64,000 bases of DNA from Bacillus sp. FJAT-49711. GTDB taxonomy: Bacteria; Bacillota; Bacilli; Bacillales; Bacillaceae_C. Positions 50,582 through 62,873 of the stretch are shown one piece after another. Location of the stretch: assembly GCF_018343715.1 (NCBI RefSeq), contig NZ_JAGYPL010000007.1, positions 63,480 to 127,479 on the forward strand, read 5' to 3'. Every line of letters starts with the position of its first letter. The stretch's first letter is position 1. Under the pieces are notes generated by a model. That model made no database searches and was not told the DNA's origin. It saw only the letters and a program-made list of their open reading frames with translations. The position numbers and the translations under genes are program-made.

Positions 50582-51052
50582 TTACCAGCGATAATGTGCG
50601 AATGCTTTGTTTGCTTCCGCCATTTTATGCATGTCTTCACGTTTCTTAACAGAAGCTCCAGTATTATTAGCTGCGTCCATAATTTCATAAGCTAGACGCT
50701 CTTCCATCGTTTTTTCTCCGCGAAGACGAGCGTAATTTACTAACCAACGCAACCCTAAAGTTGAACGGCGGTCCGGACGAACTTCAACTGGTACTTGGTA
50801 GTTGGCACCACCTACACGGCGAGCTCTAACTTCCAATACTGGCATTATATTTTTCAACGCTTGATCAAATACTTCCATTGCATCCTTGCCTGTGCGGTCT
50901 TGGATAAGTTCAAATGCTGAATAAAGAATAGTTTGTGCTTTACCTCTTTTACCGTCTACCATAAGCTTGTTGATCAGACGTGTTACAAGCTTTGAGTTGT
51001 GAATCGGATCTGGTAGTACGTCTCTTTTTGATACAGGTCCTTTACGTGGCAT
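50582..51052 (-). CDS. rpsG: 30S ribosomal protein S7
   Basis: A 156-residue protein: [20 protein letters not shown], then [19 protein letters not shown] and the end [13 protein letters not shown]7 starts assembly of the 30S head and lines the E site. Confidence 0.98.
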   Translation of the reverse strand: MPRKGPVSKRDVLPDPIHNSKLVTRLINKLMVDGKRGKAQTILYSAFELIQDRTGKDAMEVFDQALKNIMPVLEVRARRVGGANYQVPVEVRPDRRSTLGLRWLVNYARLRGEKTMEERLAYEIMDAANNTGASVKKREDMHKMAEANKAFAHYRW

Positions 51053-51090
51053 CGGTGTTCCTCCTTTCGATGATTCTATCTAATCATTTA

Positions 51091-51534
<444 letters not shown>

Positions 51535-51578
51535 TTAAGTCCACACATCCAGGTGGTTCTTTTTAAGGCAAAAAACAA

Positions 51579-51607
51579 GTTTTTGCAGGTGAATCAACTG
51601 CAAAAAC
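51579..51607 (-). terminator. Hairpin between ybxF and rpsL
   Basis: GTTTTTGCAG (51579-51588) pairs perfectly with 51598-51607 around a 9-base loop. On the minus strand it is followed by TTGTTTTTTG. It lies 5 bases after ybxF, so transcription from rpoBC may end partly here before rpsL. Confidence 0.6.
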
Positions 51608-51611
51608 ACCT

Positions 51612-51860
51612 TTAATAAATAATGGCAACAGTCGTTGCTCCAACATCAATGCCGCATGCTTTCCCAAGCTTTTTCATAGAGTCCACTATTGTAATAGGAA
51701 CATCCATTTCTTTAGCCGTGTGAATAATACTTTCCGTAATTCGCGGATCCGCATCGGATGCCACGAAAACTTCTTGTACATGCCCTGATTTAAGAGCTCT
51801 TACTGTCTGTTTTGTTCCTACGATCACATTTGAAGCCTGTGACACTTTTTCATAAGACAT
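51612..51860 (-). CDS. ybxF: L7Ae-family ribosomal protein YbxF
   Basis: The protein has 82 residues from the ATG at 51860 (GGAGG 9 bases upstream), the length of B. subtilis Ybx[30 protein letters not shown] and [17 protein letters not shown] are the L7Ae pattern for kink-turn RNA. It binds kink-turns and is associated with the ribosome. It lies in its usual place between rpoC and rpsL. Confidence 0.92.
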   Translation of the reverse strand: MSYEKVSQASNVIVGTKQTVRALKSGHVQEVFVASDADPRITESIIHTAKEMDVPITIVDSMKKLGKACGIDVGATTVAIIY

Positions 51861-51959
51861 TTTCAATATCCTCCAAAGTTACAGGTATAATGATAGGAGC
51901 ACCTTGAATATATTATCATCTGTCATTTTCTATGTCAATAAAAACATAAAAAATAATAA

Positions 51960-52114
51960 GAAAAGCGTAAGCGCCTTGCCCATCGTCGACGTTCCTTTTT
52001 CTGCCTTCGACTGAGATAAACGAAACACGATGAGCCTGCAAGGCGAATCGATGTTGACTACGCAAGCGAGAAGGACAAGAAGTTTGCTAGACGATAGGCG
52101 CTGGAGCTAGACAG
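51960..52114 (+). repeat. Dispersed repeat, copy 2
   Basis: It starts AAAAGCGTAAGCGCCTTG, then CGAAACACGATGAG, CGATGTTGAC, ACAAGAAGTTTGCTAG and ends GATAGGCGCTGGAGCTAG. It lies between rpoC and ybxF, against the direction of transcription. The first and last blocks (AAGCGCCT and AGGCGCT) can pair, so the transcript could fold back. Confidence 0.8.
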
Positions 52115-52169
52115 CAAAAAGTTATGTTTAAAATATAAACTTAACTTTACTATTCTTTAATTCAAAGTA

Positions 52170-52199
52170 TTGCTAGTCGGCGTTTATACCGACTAGCAA
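52170..52199 (-). terminator. Hairpin after rpoC
   Basis: TTGCTAGTCGG (52170-52180) pairs perfectly with 52189-52199 around an 8-base loop, 22 bases after the rpoC stop. The T-run is weak, so it may be a partial terminator or an RNA-stabilising stem. Confidence 0.5.
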
Positions 52200-52220
52200 C
52201 ATATGATATAAGCTTTTAAA

Positions 52221-55200
52221 CTACTCTGCACTCACTGCTTCGTCTTCTGCCATAACTGAAACTGCTTTGCGGTAACGTTGCATTCCAGTTCCTGCTGGTA
52301 CAAGCTTTCCGATAATGACGTTTTCTTTCAAGCCGAGCAATTCGTCTCTCTTTCCTTTGATGGCAGCGTCTGTAAGAACGCGAGTTGTCTCTTGGAAAGA
52401 TGCAGCAGAAAGGAAAGAGTCCGTTTCTAAGGAAGCTTTTGTAATACCAAGCAACACTGGACGACCCGTTGCAGGTTGTTTTCCTTCCAGCAGTGCTTTT
52501 TGGTTGGCATCCGTAAATTGATGGACATCAAGTAGTGTACCTGGCAATACATCTGTATCACCTGCATCAGATACACGCACTTTCCTAAGCATTTGGCGAA
52601 CCATCACTTCAACGTGCTTATCGCCAATTTCAACCCCTTGCATTCGATATACCTTTTGTACTTCAAGAAGTAAATACTCTTGAACAGCGGCAACATCACG
52701 AATGCGAAGTAGTTCTTTCGGATCAATGGAACCTTCTGTTAATTCATGACCACGTGTAACATGATCATTAACTGCAACTTTTAAACGTGCAGTATATGGT
52801 GCGTTATATGTGCGTGATTCAATCTCGCCTTGAACAACAATCTCGTGCTGACGATCGCGTCCTTCAGAAATAGAAGTAACGACACCGCTAATTTCAGAAA
52901 TAACAGCAACCCCTTTAGGATTACGTGCTTCAAACAACTCTTGGATACGTGGAAGACCTTGTGTAATATCGTCTCCCGCAACCCCTCCTGTATGGAAGGT
53001 CCTCATCGTCAACTGTGTTCCTGGTTCCCCGATTGATTGGGCTGCGATAATACCTACAGCTTCACCAACATCAACGACTGAGCCAGTAGCTAAATTACGG
53101 CCGTAGCATTTTTTACAGACGCCATGGCGGGTGTTACATGTAAATGCAGAACGAATCCAAACTTCTTGAATTCCCACATTTTCAATTTCCTTCGCCAAAT
53201 CTTCGTCAATAAGTTCATTCTCTGACACAAGAACTTGGCCTGTTTCGGGATGAACGATTTTTTTCCTTGCATAGCGACCAATTAAGCGTTCTTCGAGAGG
53301 CTCTATTACTTCAGTACCATCTTTCAACGCAGCTACTAGGAGTCCTCGATCTGTTCCACAGTCGTCTTCGCGAACAATGACGTCCTGTGCAACATCAACA
53401 AGCCTTCTTGTTAAATATCCAGAGTCAGCTGTTTTCAATGCTGTATCCGCAAGACCTTTACGAGCTCCGTGAGTCGAGATAAAGTACTCTAAAACAGTTA
53501 GTCCTTCTCGGAAACTAGATTTGATTGGTAATTCAATAATTCTACCTGCCGGGTTGGCCATCAGACCACGCATACCTGCAAGCTGAGTAAAGTTAGAAGC
53601 GTTACCCCTCGCTCCAGAGTCACTCATCATGAAGATAGGGTTCAATTTTTCTAATGTTTTCATTAGTTTACTTTGAATTGTATCTTTAGCAGCACTCCAG
53701 ATAGCAATGACACGGTCATAACGTTCTTCCTCAGTGATGAGACCACGCTTAAATTGCTTCATGACATTATCGACTTTATTTTGAGCTTCATTCAAAATCG
53801 TTTCTTTTTCGGCTAAAACTACGATATCCGATACTCCGACTGTAATCCCTGCCTTAGTTGAATACTTAAATCCAAGGTTTTTCATACGGTCTAGCATCTT
53901 CGAAGTTTCCGTAATTTGGAAACGTTTAAAGATCTCAGAGATGATATTCCCTAAAATTTTCTTTTTGAATGGTTCCACTAGTGGTTGTTGTTTGATAAAT
54001 TCAGCAACATTAGTGGTCGATGGTACAAAATATTTGTCAGGTGTATTACCTTCTAAATTTTCATTAGTCGGTTCATTAATATACGGGAACGATGGTGGAA
54101 GAATCTCATTAAAGATCAACTTACCTACAGTTGTCACTAACAAGCTGCTTCTTTGTTCTTCCGTAAATCTTTCATTTTTCAATGAGCTTGCTTGAATCGC
54201 AATTCGAGAATGGAGATGTACATATCCATTTTGATACGCAATTAGGGCTTCATTCGTATCTCTGAATACCATTCCTTCCCCATCAGCACTTTCACGCTCT
54301 AGCGTTAGGTAGTAGTTACCAAGTACCATATCCTGAGATGGAGTAACAACAGGTTTTCCATCACGCGGATTTAGAATGTTTTGAGCTGCAAGCATCAATA
54401 AACGTGCTTCTGCTTGTGCTTCCGCAGATAACGGTACGTGAACGGCCATTTGGTCTCCATCAAAGTCAGCGTTATATGCTGTACAAACGAGTGGGTGGAG
54501 TCTAATGGCTCTACCTTCTACTAATGTAGGTTCAAATGCTTGAATTCCTAGTCTATGAAGAGTTGGTGCTCTGTTTAATAAAACTGGATGTTCACGAATA
54601 ACATCTTCAAGTACATCCCAAACTTCTGGTTGAACTCGCTCTATTTTTCGTTTTGCACTTTTAATATTGTGTGCTAATCCTTTTTCAACTAATTCCTTCA
54701 TGACAAAAGGTTTAAATAGTTCAAGAGCCATCTCTTTCGGTAAACCGCATTGGTACATTTTTAAGTTAGGACCAACGATGATAACCGAACGACCGGAATA
54801 GTCAACACGTTTTCCGAGTAAGTTTTGACGGAAACGTCCTTGTTTTCCCTTCAACATATGAGAAAGGGATTTAAGCGGACGGTTACCTGGACCCGTTACA
54901 GGTCTTCCTCTTCTGCCGTTATCAATCAAAGCATCGACAGCTTCTTGAAGCATCCGTTTTTCGTTTTGAACGATAATGCTAGGTGCACCAAGGTCTAGAA
55001 GCCTTTTTAAACGGTTGTTGCGGTTGATTACACGTCGGTAAAGGTCGTTTAAATCAGAGGTGGCAAATCGGCCACCTTCGAGCTGTACCATAGGACGCAA
55101 CTCAGGTGGAATTACAGGAAGAACATCTAAAACCATCCAATCAGGTTGGTTTCCTGAATGACGGAACGCCTCAAGTACTTCCAAGCGTTTAATAGCTCGG

Positions 55201-55811
55201 GTACGGCGTTGTCCTTGGGCAGTTTTGAGTTCATCTTTAAGTTGTTCCACTTCTTTTTCAAGATCGATATCTTGAAGAAGTTTCTTAATAGCTTCTGCAC
55301 CCATTGATGCTTGGAACTGTGTTCCATATTTCTCACGGTATGCACGATATTCTTTTTCAGAAAGAAGCTGCTTTTTATCTAAAGTAGTATTTCCTACATC
55401 CGTTACAACATAGGATGCGAAATAGATGATTTCTTCCAGAGCACGCGGGGACATGTCGAGGACAAGTCCCATACGGCTTGGAATGCCTTTGAAATACCAA
55501 ATATGTGAAACAGGTGCGGCTAGTTCAATATGACCCATTCTTTCACGGCGGACTTTCATACGTGTTACTTCAACACCACAGCGATCACATACGACTCCCT
55601 TATAGCGTACACGCTTATACTTTCCGCAATGACATTCCCAGTCCTTCGTAGGACCAAAAATACGTTCACAGAACAAGCCATCTTTTTCTGGTTTCAAAGT
55701 ACGATAGTTAATTGTTTCTGGCTTTTTCACTTCACCGAAAGACCAAGAACGGATCTTATCGGGTGAAGCAAGACCGATTTTCATATACTCAAAATTATTA
55801 ACATCCAGCAA
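52221..55811 (-). CDS. rpoC: DNA-directed RNA polymerase subunit beta'
   Basis: A 1,196-residue protein. The zinc ribbon ([20 protein letters not shown]), the catalytic NADFDGD with its three Asp that hold magnesium, the bridge and trigger regions ([31 protein letters not shown]) and the second zinc site (CGTDRG and CKKCYG) are all present. The length is normal for Bacilli. It follows rpoB by 56 bases. Confidence 0.99.
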   Translation of the reverse strand: MLDVNNFEYMKIGLASPDKIRSWSFGEVKKPETINYRTLKPEKDGLFCERIFGPTKDWECHCGKYKRVRYKGVVCDRCGVEVTRMKVRRERMGHIELAAPVSHIWYFKGIPSRMGLVLDMSPRALEEIIYFASYVVTDVGNTTLDKKQLLSEKEYRAYREKYGTQFQASMGAEAIKKLLQDIDLEKEVEQLKDELKTAQGQRRTRAIKRLEVLEAFRHSGNQPDWMVLDVLPVIPPELRPMVQLEGGRFATSDLNDLYRRVINRNNRLKRLLDLGAPSIIVQNEKRMLQEAVDALIDNGRRGRPVTGPGNRPLKSLSHMLKGKQGRFRQNLLGKRVDYSGRSVIIVGPNLKMYQCGLPKEMALELFKPFVMKELVEKGLAHNIKSAKRKIERVQPEVWDVLEDVIREHPVLLNRAPTLHRLGIQAFEPTLVEGRAIRLHPLVCTAYNADFDGDQMAVHVPLSAEAQAEARLLMLAAQNILNPRDGKPVVTPSQDMVLGNYYLTLERESADGEGMVFRDTNEALIAYQNGYVHLHSRIAIQASSLKNERFTEEQRSSLLVTTVGKLIFNEILPPSFPYINEPTNENLEGNTPDKYFVPSTTNVAEFIKQQPLVEPFKKKILGNIISEIFKRFQITETSKMLDRMKNLGFKYSTKAGITVGVSDIVVLAEKETILNEAQNKVDNVMKQFKRGLITEEERYDRVIAIWSAAKDTIQSKLMKTLEKLNPIFMMSDSGARGNASNFTQLAGMRGLMANPAGRIIELPIKSSFREGLTVLEYFISTHGARKGLADTALKTADSGYLTRRLVDVAQDVIVREDDCGTDRGLLVAALKDGTEVIEPLEERLIGRYARKKIVHPETGQVLVSENELIDEDLAKEIENVGIQEVWIRSAFTCNTRHGVCKKCYGRNLATGSVVDVGEAVGIIAAQSIGEPGTQLTMRTFHTGGVAGDDITQGLPRIQELFEARNPKGVAVISEISGVVTSISEGRDRQHEIVVQGEIESRTYNAPYTARLKVAVNDHVTRGHELTEGSIDPKELLRIRDVAAVQEYLLLEVQKVYRMQGVEIGDKHVEVMVRQMLRKVRVSDAGDTDVLPGTLLDVHQFTDANQKALLEGKQPATGRPVLLGITKASLETDSFLSAASFQETTRVLTDAAIKGKRDELLGLKENVIIGKLVPAGTGMQRYRKAVSVMAEDEAVSAE

Positions 55812-55867
55812 GGGGCCTACCTCCCTTTTCGTCTACAGGTTTTACCCTTAATGCTAATTTCAAGGAA

Positions 55868-58800
55868 TTATTCATATGATGCTGCCGTTTCTTCTACTTT
55901 AGCATCTGGAGCAATATTCAATGTATCTGCCTGATTGACATCGTCGTCATCATCCAGGTCGCGCATTTCTATTTCTTCTTCATCTCCTGAAAGGATTTTT
56001 ACATCCATACCAAGACTTTGAAGTTCTTTGATTAATACTTTAAATGATTCAGGTACGCCTGGTTCAGGAACATTTTCGCCCTTCACAATCGCTTCATACG
56101 TTTTCACACGTCCAACAACATCATCTGATTTAACCGTTAGGATTTCTTGAAGTGTATAAGCTGCACCGTATGCTTCAAGTGCCCAAACTTCCATCTCTCC
56201 AAAACGCTGTCCACCAAATTGTGCTTTACCACCAAGTGGCTGTTGGGTAACAAGCGAGTAAGGTCCTGTTGAACGAGCGTGCAGCTTATCGTCAACCATG
56301 TGCGCTAGTTTGATCATGTACATGACCCCTACAGATACACGGTTATCAAAAGCTTCTCCCGTTCTACCATCATAAAGGACTGTTTTGGCGTCGTTCGCCA
56401 TTCCTGCTTCTTCAATCGTTTCCCACACGTCTTCCTCAGTTGCACCATCGAATACTGGGGATGCCATATGAAGACCGAGACTTCTAGCTGCCATTCCTAA
56501 GTGTAATTCTAGTACTTGCCCAATATTCATACGAGATGGCACCCCAAGTGGGTTTAACATGACATCGACTGGAGTTCCATCAGGCATATATGGCATATCT
56601 TCTTCAGGGAGGATACGGGAAATAACCCCTTTGTTACCATGGCGTCCTGCCATTTTGTCCCCTTGGGAGATTTTTCGTTTTTGAACAATATAGACGCGAA
56701 CAAGTTGATTTACTCCTGGTGGAAGTTCATCACCATCTTCACGGTTGAAAACTTTCACGTCTAATACAATTCCGCCTCCGCCATGTGGTACACGAAGGGA
56801 TGTATCACGAACTTCACGTGCTTTTTCACCAAAAATAGCGTGAAGGAGACGTTCCTCTGCAGTCAGTTCCGTTACACCCTTCGGAGTTACTTTACCGACT
56901 AGCAAATCACCATCTTTTACTTCTGCACCAATTCGGATAATTCCACGCTCATCAAGATTGCGCAGTGCATCTTCACCAACGTTTGGAATATCACGTGTCA
57001 TTTCTTCTGGTCCAAGCTTTGTATCACGAGCCTCGGATTCGTATTCTTCAATATGGATAGAAGTATAAACATCATCCTTAACGAGACGTTCGCTCATAAT
57101 GATCGCATCTTCGTAGTTATATCCTTCCCATGTCATGAATGCGACAAGGACGTTTCTTCCAAGGGCAAGTTCACCTTTATCCATTGAAGGACCATCACCT
57201 AGGATTTCTCCTTTAGTTACACGATCTCCTACACTTACAATTGGACGCTGGTTGTAGCATGTTCCTTGGTTAGAACGAATAAACTTTTGCATACGATATT
57301 TGCGCAAATCACCTTTTACTTCTTGACCGTCAACTTCTTGAATGTTGCGGACCCATACTTCACGAGATTCAACATGCTCAACGATTCCATCATGCTTACA
57401 AATCACCGCTGCACCAGAATCCTTCGCTGATACATACTCCATACCCGTTCCTACTAGAGGAGCTTCCGGCTGCATGAGAGGAACAGCTTGTCGCTGCATG
57501 TTCGCACCCATTAGAGCACGGTTCGAGTCATCATTTTCCAAGAAAGGTATACAAGCTGTCGCTGCAGACACGACTTGTTTCGGTGATACATCCATATAAT
57601 CTACACGTTCTCTTCGTACAACCGTGTTTTCACCGCGGAAACGAGCTATGACTTCCTCATTTATAAATCCACCATCATCAGATAACGGAGCATTCGCTTG
57701 AGCTACAACATAATTATCCTCTTCGTCCGCAGTCAAGTAATCAATTTGCGGTGACACTAACCCTGTTTCCGGATCAACGCGACGATATGGGGTTTCTATA
57801 AAACCAAAACGATTAACCTTCGCGAAAGATGATAATGAGTTAATTAAACCGATATTCGGTCCTTCTGGCGTTTCGATTGGACACATGCGGCCATAATGCG
57901 AGTAATGGACGTCACGCACTTCCATACCGGCACGTTCACGTGTTAATCCGCCTGGTCCAAGTGCAGAAAGACGACGTTTATGCGTAAGCTCTGCAAGCGG
58001 GTTTGTTTGGTCCATAAACTGAGACAGCTGAGAACTGCCGAAAAACTCTTTTATAGACGCAATGACTGGACGAATATTAATCAATTGCTGTGGAGTGATC
58101 GTGTTAATATCCTGAATGGACATACGTTCTCTTACGACACGCTCCATACGAGATAAACCAATTCTAAACTGATTTTGCAATAATTCACCTACAGAACGAA
58201 GACGTCGATTACCAAGATGATCGATATCGTCTGTGTCGCCTACATCATAGAGCAAGTCAAAGAAATAGCTGATAGATGAGATAATGTCTGCAGGTGTAAT
58301 ATTTTTGATGCCTTCCTCAACATAGGCATTCCCAATTACATTGATGACCTTATCATCATCTTCATGAGGAGCATAAATTTTGATGGACTGAACAACAATA
58401 TCTCCATCTAATACTCCACTATGTTGGTTATATGTTTTAAAACCAGTCCCATTTTCCAAATGAGAAATTATTTTATCTAAATTACGGCGATCAAGCAGTG
58501 TTCCTTCTTCAGCAATAATTTCTCCTGTTTCCGGATCTGCTAAAGTTTCAGCCAAGCGCTGGTTGAAAAGACGATTTTTAATGTGAAGCTTTTTATTTAA
58601 TTTATATCGTCCAACACTCGCAAGGTCATATCTTTTCGGATCAAAGAACCTAGAAACTAGTAAGCTTTTTGCATTTTCTACTGTTGGAGGTTCACCAGGA
58701 CGAAGGCGCTCATATATTTCAAGCAATGCTTTTTCAATGCTCTCCGTATTGTCTTTTTCAAGTGTATTACGGAGATATTCATTGTCACCTATAAGATCGA

Positions 58801-59422
58801 TGATTTCTTGATCAGAACCAAATCCTAATGCCCGCAAAAGAACCGTAACAGGTAATTTCCTAGTACGATCGATGCGTACATAGACAACATCCTTGGCGTC
58901 TGTTTCGTATTCTAGCCATGCACCTCTATTAGGGATGACTGTAGCTGTAAAACCTTTTTTACCGTTCTTGTCAAGCTTTCCGTTATAGTACACACTCGGA
59001 GAGCGTACAAGCTGCGAAACAATTACTCGCTCGGCACCATTTATAATAAAGGTACCCATTTCAGTCATTAGCGGGAAATCACCCATAAATACATCTTGGT
59101 CTTTCACTTCACCTGTTTCTTTATTAACAAGGCGGAGTTTAACCCGTAGTGGAGCGGAATAAGTTGCATCACGCTCTTTTGATTCTTCTACAGAGTATTT
59201 AGGTTCTCCGAGACTATAATCGATAAATTCCAAAGAAAGATTTCCGGCAAAATCCTCGATTGGCGAGATGTCCTGGAACATTTCCTTTAAGCCCTCATCA
59301 AGAAACCATTGGTAGGAAGAAGATTGGATTTCGATTAGATTCGGCAGCTCTAAAACTTCGCTGATTCGCGCAAAGCTTCTGCGCTTCCTATGCCGTCCGT
59401 ACTGAACTAGTTGACCTGTCAA
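55868..59422 (-). CDS. rpoB: DNA-directed RNA polymerase subunit beta
   Basis: The protein has 1,184 residues from the TTG at 59422, which has GAGGGGTGA upstream and matches the B. subtilis start ([11 protein letters not shown]). The rifampicin region reads [20 protein letters not shown] and RRLSALGPG, the ordinary sensitive form. [13 protein letters not shown] is the conserved active-site segment. It forms the main channel with beta'. The 246-base gap to ybxB holds the promoter region. Confidence 0.99.
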   Translation of the reverse strand: MTGQLVQYGRHRKRRSFARISEVLELPNLIEIQSSSYQWFLDEGLKEMFQDISPIEDFAGNLSLEFIDYSLGEPKYSVEESKERDATYSAPLRVKLRLVNKETGEVKDQDVFMGDFPLMTEMGTFIINGAERVIVSQLVRSPSVYYNGKLDKNGKKGFTATVIPNRGAWLEYETDAKDVVYVRIDRTRKLPVTVLLRALGFGSDQEIIDLIGDNEYLRNTLEKDNTESIEKALLEIYERLRPGEPPTVENAKSLLVSRFFDPKRYDLASVGRYKLNKKLHIKNRLFNQRLAETLADPETGEIIAEEGTLLDRRNLDKIISHLENGTGFKTYNQHSGVLDGDIVVQSIKIYAPHEDDDKVINVIGNAYVEEGIKNITPADIISSISYFFDLLYDVGDTDDIDHLGNRRLRSVGELLQNQFRIGLSRMERVVRERMSIQDINTITPQQLINIRPVIASIKEFFGSSQLSQFMDQTNPLAELTHKRRLSALGPGGLTRERAGMEVRDVHYSHYGRMCPIETPEGPNIGLINSLSSFAKVNRFGFIETPYRRVDPETGLVSPQIDYLTADEEDNYVVAQANAPLSDDGGFINEEVIARFRGENTVVRRERVDYMDVSPKQVVSAATACIPFLENDDSNRALMGANMQRQAVPLMQPEAPLVGTGMEYVSAKDSGAAVICKHDGIVEHVESREVWVRNIQEVDGQEVKGDLRKYRMQKFIRSNQGTCYNQRPIVSVGDRVTKGEILGDGPSMDKGELALGRNVLVAFMTWEGYNYEDAIIMSERLVKDDVYTSIHIEEYESEARDTKLGPEEMTRDIPNVGEDALRNLDERGIIRIGAEVKDGDLLVGKVTPKGVTELTAEERLLHAIFGEKAREVRDTSLRVPHGGGGIVLDVKVFNREDGDELPPGVNQLVRVYIVQKRKISQGDKMAGRHGNKGVISRILPEEDMPYMPDGTPVDVMLNPLGVPSRMNIGQVLELHLGMAARSLGLHMASPVFDGATEEDVWETIEEAGMANDAKTVLYDGRTGEAFDNRVSVGVMYMIKLAHMVDDKLHARSTGPYSLVTQQPLGGKAQFGGQRFGEMEVWALEAYGAAYTLQEILTVKSDDVVGRVKTYEAIVKGENVPEPGVPESFKVLIKELQSLGMDVKILSGDEEEIEMRDLDDDDDVNQADTLNIAPDAKVEETAASYE

Positions 59423-59668
59423 CTGATTCACCCCTCAAATCATGCGTTATAATGATGCATTTCATCTGGATAAACCAGAAAAAATGTTGTATCATAGAAC
59501 AAAAAGAAAAATGGTTTTGCTGGAAAACCACATTTTTCACATGACGAACTATTATTTTATAATCTTTTCCAACTTTGCCAACTTCCATACAATTTATTAT
59601 GAAATTGACAATAGATTAGAAAACACTATATTCGCATCTTACAATGCTATCACAAGGTCATATGCAAG

Positions 59669-60271
59669 TCAACATTTTAATGTTCTCAAAATATAGTAGC
59701 CTTTCTTTTTCGCAACCACTTCTGCATTCCCAAATATTTCTTCTAGTTTTGCTTTTGCGGATGGAGCACCTTGTTTTTTTTGAATGACTACCCATAACTC
59801 ACCATCGGATTCTAAGTGGTGGAAACTTTGTTCAAAAATAGAATGAACAACTTCCTTCCCTGCCCGAATAGGCGGATTCGTTAAAATCGTTGAAAACTTT
59901 TCCTCGATTACATTTTCCAAACGATCACTTTCATAAATGCTTGCATTATCAATATCATTTTGTTCGGCATTTTCTTTAGCAAGCCCGATCGCCCTTTGAT
60001 TCACATCGACCATATGAATGACTCGATCGGGTAAATCCTTGGCGATGCTCAACCCAATTGGACCGTAGCCACACCCGACATCCAGTATAGGGCCTGATAT
60101 TTTTGGAGGTTCAAAGGTATCTATTAATAAACGGGATCCAAAGTCCACTTCACCTTTTGAAAAAACACCTTGGTCTGTTTTAAAACGAAATAAATGATTC
60201 CGCAATTCCACATTCCAAAATTTCGGATCACTTGCAACTTCAGGTTCGCGCGTATAATAATGGTCTGCCAT
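59669..60271 (-). CDS. ybxB: Class I SAM-dependent methyltransferase (YbxB, RsmC-like)
   Basis: A 200-residue protein. Motif I is ILDVGCGYGPIGLSIA, and the catalytic motif is TNPPIRAGK, of the NPPF/Y type used by enzymes that methylate the exocyclic amine of guanine in RNA. The B. subtilis gene at this position is ybxB, related to the C-terminal half of RsmC (16S rRNA G1207). It lies between rplL and rpoB. Confidence 0.88.
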   Translation of the reverse strand: MADHYYTREPEVASDPKFWNVELRNHLFRFKTDQGVFSKGEVDFGSRLLIDTFEPPKISGPILDVGCGYGPIGLSIAKDLPDRVIHMVDVNQRAIGLAKENAEQNDIDNASIYESDRLENVIEEKFSTILTNPPIRAGKEVVHSIFEQSFHHLESDGELWVVIQKKQGAPSAKAKLEEIFGNAEVVAKKKGYYILRTLKC

Positions 60272-60306
60272 AATATTCCCACCTCCTAGGCGGTAAAAAT
60301 CTAGCG

Positions 60307-60341
60307 AAAAAAAGCCCGCTTTATAAGCAGCGAGCTTTTTT
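60307..60341 (-). terminator. Terminator after rplL
   Basis: AGCCCGCT and AGCGAGCT form a stem with one G-U pair (60313-60320 with 60329-60336); T-runs follow on both strands. It is 15 bases past the rplL stop. Confidence 0.75.
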
Positions 60342-60354
60342 ATTTTCCAGATGA

Positions 60355-60720
60355 TTACTTAACTTCGATGCTAGCTCCAACTTCTTCAAGTTTAGCTTTA
60401 ATTTCTTCAGCTTCTTCTTTAGTTGCGCCTTCTTTAACTGGTTTAGGAGCGTTGTCAACAAGTTCTTTTGCTTCTTTCAAGCCAAGACCTGTAACTTCAC
60501 GTACAACTTTGATAACTTTAATTTTTTGAGCACCAGCGCTAGCAAGTACTACGTCAAATTCAGTTTGTTCTGCAGCAGCTTCGCCACCAGCAGCACCGCC
60601 AGCTACAGCTACAGGAGCAGCAGCAGTTACGCCAAATTCTTCTTCGATCGCTTTAACTAGATCGTTTAATTCAAGAACTGTCATTTCTTTGACAGCTTCA
60701 ATGATTTGTTCTTTAGTCAT
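60355..60720 (-). CDS. rplL: 50S ribosomal protein L7/L12
   Basis: A 121-residue protein. An N-terminal helix domain ([20 protein letters not shown]), an Ala- and Gly-rich hinge ([19 protein letters not shown]), and a C-terminal domain ([23 protein letters not shown]) are all present. It forms the stalk that recruits EF-Tu and EF-G. The gap of about 200 bases to rplJ holds a dispersed repeat. Confidence 0.99.
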   Translation of the reverse strand: MTKEQIIEAVKEMTVLELNDLVKAIEEEFGVTAAAPVAVAGGAAGGEAAAEQTEFDVVLASAGAQKIKVIKVVREVTGLGLKEAKELVDNAPKPVKEGATKEEAEEIKAKLEEVGASIEVK

Positions 60721-60773
60721 GATTTATTTCCTCCGTTAAATTAATTTGTTTTTTTATATGACTTGTTCTTTCT

Positions 60774-60921
60774 CTGTCCAGCTACAACGCCTATCGACTA
60801 GCAAATTTCTTGCCCTTTTCCCTACGATAAGTCAACATCGACTCGTACCTCGTCGTGTTTCCTTTATCCCAGTCAAAGACCCTGAAATTTGTACGTCGAT
60901 GACCAAGGCGTTTCCGCTTTT
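60774..60921 (-). repeat. Dispersed repeat, copy 3
   Basis: Read on the minus strand, it has the same ordered blocks as copies 1 and 2: AAAAGCGGAAACGCCTTG, GGAAACACGACGAGG, CGATGTTGAC, GCAAGAAATTTGCTAG, CGATAGGCGTTGTAGCT. It begins one base after the rplJ stop codon and is cotranscribed between rplJ and rplL, where the spacer is much longer than usual. Confidence 0.8.
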
Positions 60922-61422
60922 CTATGCACCTTGTTCTTCTTTTTGGTCTGCAACAGCTTTAGTTGCAAGAGCCAAGTTACGAATAGGAGCTTGTAGAACG
61001 CTAAGCAACATGGAAAGCAATCCTTCGCGAGATGGAAGTTCTGCAAGTGCTTTGATTTCTTCAACTGTTGCAATATTTCCTTCAATTACACCAGCTTTGA
61101 TTTCAAGTGCTTCATTCTTTTTCGCAAAGTCATTCAAAATTTTCGCAGGAGCTACAACGTCTTCCGTGCTGAACGCAATTGCGTTTGGTCCTGTCAAAGA
61201 TTCATTTAAACCTGCAAGTTCAGCAACTTCCGCTGCACGGCGTGTCATAGAGTTTTTATACACTTTGAATTCAATACCCGCTTCGCGAAGTTGTTTACGT
61301 AGTTCAGTTACTTGTGCAACTGACAATCCACGGTAATCAACTACAACTGTAGAAACGCTTGATTTAAATTTCTCAGAGATTTCTTGCACGATTTGTTTCT
61401 TTTGCTCAATTACTCTGCTCAT
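60922..61422 (-). CDS. rplJ: 50S ribosomal protein L10
   Basis: The protein has 166 residues from the ATG at 61422 (GGGAGGTG upstream); the open frame reaching 61500 crosses the leader hairpin and is not used. [20 protein letters not shown] and [20 protein letters not shown] are conserved. It anchors L7/L12 to the ribosome. In Bacilli the L10-L12 complex represses this operon through the leader. Confidence 0.98.
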   Translation of the reverse strand: MSRVIEQKKQIVQEISEKFKSSVSTVVVDYRGLSVAQVTELRKQLREAGIEFKVYKNSMTRRAAEVAELAGLNESLTGPNAIAFSTEDVVAPAKILNDFAKKNEALEIKAGVIEGNIATVEEIKALAELPSREGLLSMLLSVLQAPIRNLALATKAVADQKEEQGA

Positions 61423-61469
61423 CCTTACACCTCCCAAGATTCCAGATGGACATTTATACCGACACAGAA

Positions 61470-61497
61470 AAACCTCCACATATAGACATGGAGGTTT
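61470..61497 (-). ncRNA. L10 leader: terminator-type hairpin
   Basis: AAACCTCC and GGAGGTTT (61497-61490 with 61477-61470 on the minus strand) enclose a 12-base loop, with TTTCTG following. It lies 48 bases before the rplJ start, where the L10 leader attenuator is found in Bacilli. The upper part of the leader should lie at about 61498-61640. The identification rests on place and shape. Confidence 0.65.
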
Positions 61498-61653
61498 CAT
61501 GCGTCAATCATTCAGCCAGATTGATTATATATCGCAATGACCTCGGTAGGAAATTAAGCTTTTAAAGCACCTACTGTCTACGGTACAAATGTTTTATTAT
61601 TTTTTTCAACAGATAGTATTCTACCAGGTTTTTCGCTGGCAGTCAACTATTTT

Positions 61654-62343
61654 TTATACTGAAGAAGGATCAACTTTTACGCCAGGTCCCATTGTTGAAG
61701 TAACTGTTACGTTCTTCATGTAAGTTCCTTTTGCAGCAGATGGCTTCGCTTTTAACAATGTATCGAAAATAGTAGCAAAGTTTTCAACTAGCTTCTCTTG
61801 ATCGAAAGAAACTTTACCGATTGGAACATGGATAATACCCGCTCTATCAACACGGTATTCAACTTTACCAGCTTTAATTTCATTGATAGCTTTCGTTACA
61901 TCAAATGTAACAGTACCTGTTTTCGGGTTTGGCATTAAACCTTTTGGTCCAAGAGTACGGCCAAGTTTACCAACTTCACCCATCATATCTGGAGTAGCAA
62001 CGATTACATCGAATTCGAACCAACCTTGGTTGATTTTATTGATGTATTCTGAATCTCCAACATAATCAGCACCAGCAGCTTCTGCTTCTTTAAGTTTCTC
62101 ACCTTTCGCAAATACCAACACGCGTTGCGTTTTACCTGTACCATTTGGAAGTACAACTGCACCACGAATTTGTTGATCTGCTTTCTTAGGGTCTACTCCT
62201 AAGCGAAATGCCGCTTCAACTGTCGCATCAAATTTCGCATAGTCCACTTTTTTTACAAGTTCAACTGCCTCATTGATTGAATAAGCTTTTGAACGATCAA
62301 CTTGCTTTAAAGCTTCTACATATTTCTTACCTTTTTTAGCCAT
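61654..62343 (-). CDS. rplA: 50S ribosomal protein L1
   Basis: A 229-residue protein: [20 protein letters not shown], then [23 protein letters not shown] and [21 protein letters not shown]1 forms the flexible stalk near the E site. It follows rplK. Confidence 0.98.
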   Translation of the reverse strand: MAKKGKKYVEALKQVDRSKAYSINEAVELVKKVDYAKFDATVEAAFRLGVDPKKADQQIRGAVVLPNGTGKTQRVLVFAKGEKLKEAEAAGADYVGDSEYINKINQGWFEFDVIVATPDMMGEVGKLGRTLGPKGLMPNPKTGTVTFDVTKAINEIKAGKVEYRVDRAGIIHVPIGKVSFDQEKLVENFATIFDTLLKAKPSAAKGTYMKNVTVTSTMGPGVKVDPSSV

Positions 62344-62393
62344 TAATATTTCCTCCTATAATGTGGTTTTAGCGGAATAACCTCCCACGAATA

Positions 62394-62420
62394 GAGGAAG
62401 GCCGAAATCCGGCCTCCCTC
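62394..62420 (-). promoter_or_regulatory. GC-rich hairpin between rplK and rplA
   Basis: GAGGAAGGCC and GGCCTCCCTC (62394-62403 with 62411-62420) pair with one G-U and a 7-base loop. No T-run follows on the minus strand. It might be an L1-binding leader or an mRNA-stabilising stem; the evidence does not decide. Confidence 0.4.
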
Positions 62421-62447
62421 CAACAACGACCTTGCTTACAATCAAAA

Positions 62448-62873
62448 TCAGTCTTCGATTTTGATACCCATGCTGCGCGCAGTGCCTTCAACCATAAGCA
62501 TAGCAGCTTCAACGCTGGCTGCGTTTAGGTCCGGCATTTTTGTTTCCGCGATTTCGCGTACTTTATCGCGTTTTACAGTCGCAACTGACTTTTTATTTGG
62601 TTCACCAGAACCAGACTCGATTCCAGCTGCTTTTTTAAGCAAAACAGCAGCAGGTGGAGTTTTTGTGATGAATGTAAAAGAACGGTCTTCAAATACCGTG
62701 ATTTCAACTGGAATGATTAGACCAGCTTGATCTGCTGTACGAGCATTAAACTCCTTACAGAATCCCATGATATTTACACCTGCTTGACCTAGTGCCGGTC
62801 CAACTGGCGGAGCCGGATTCGCTTTGCCTGCAGGAATTTGTAATTTTACAAGCTTAATTACTTTTTTAGCCAC
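62448..62873 (-). CDS. rplK: 50S ribosomal protein L11
   Basis: The protein has 141 residues from the GTG at 62873 with GGAGGTG upstream; this gives the family length. [22 protein letters not shown] and [20 protein letters not shown] are conserved. It forms the GTPase-associated region with L10 and binds thiostrepton in relatives. Confidence 0.98.
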   Translation of the reverse strand: MAKKVIKLVKLQIPAGKANPAPPVGPALGQAGVNIMGFCKEFNARTADQAGLIIPVEITVFEDRSFTFITKTPPAAVLLKKAAGIESGSGEPNKKSVATVKRDKVREIAETKMPDLNAASVEAAMLMVEGTARSMGIKIED

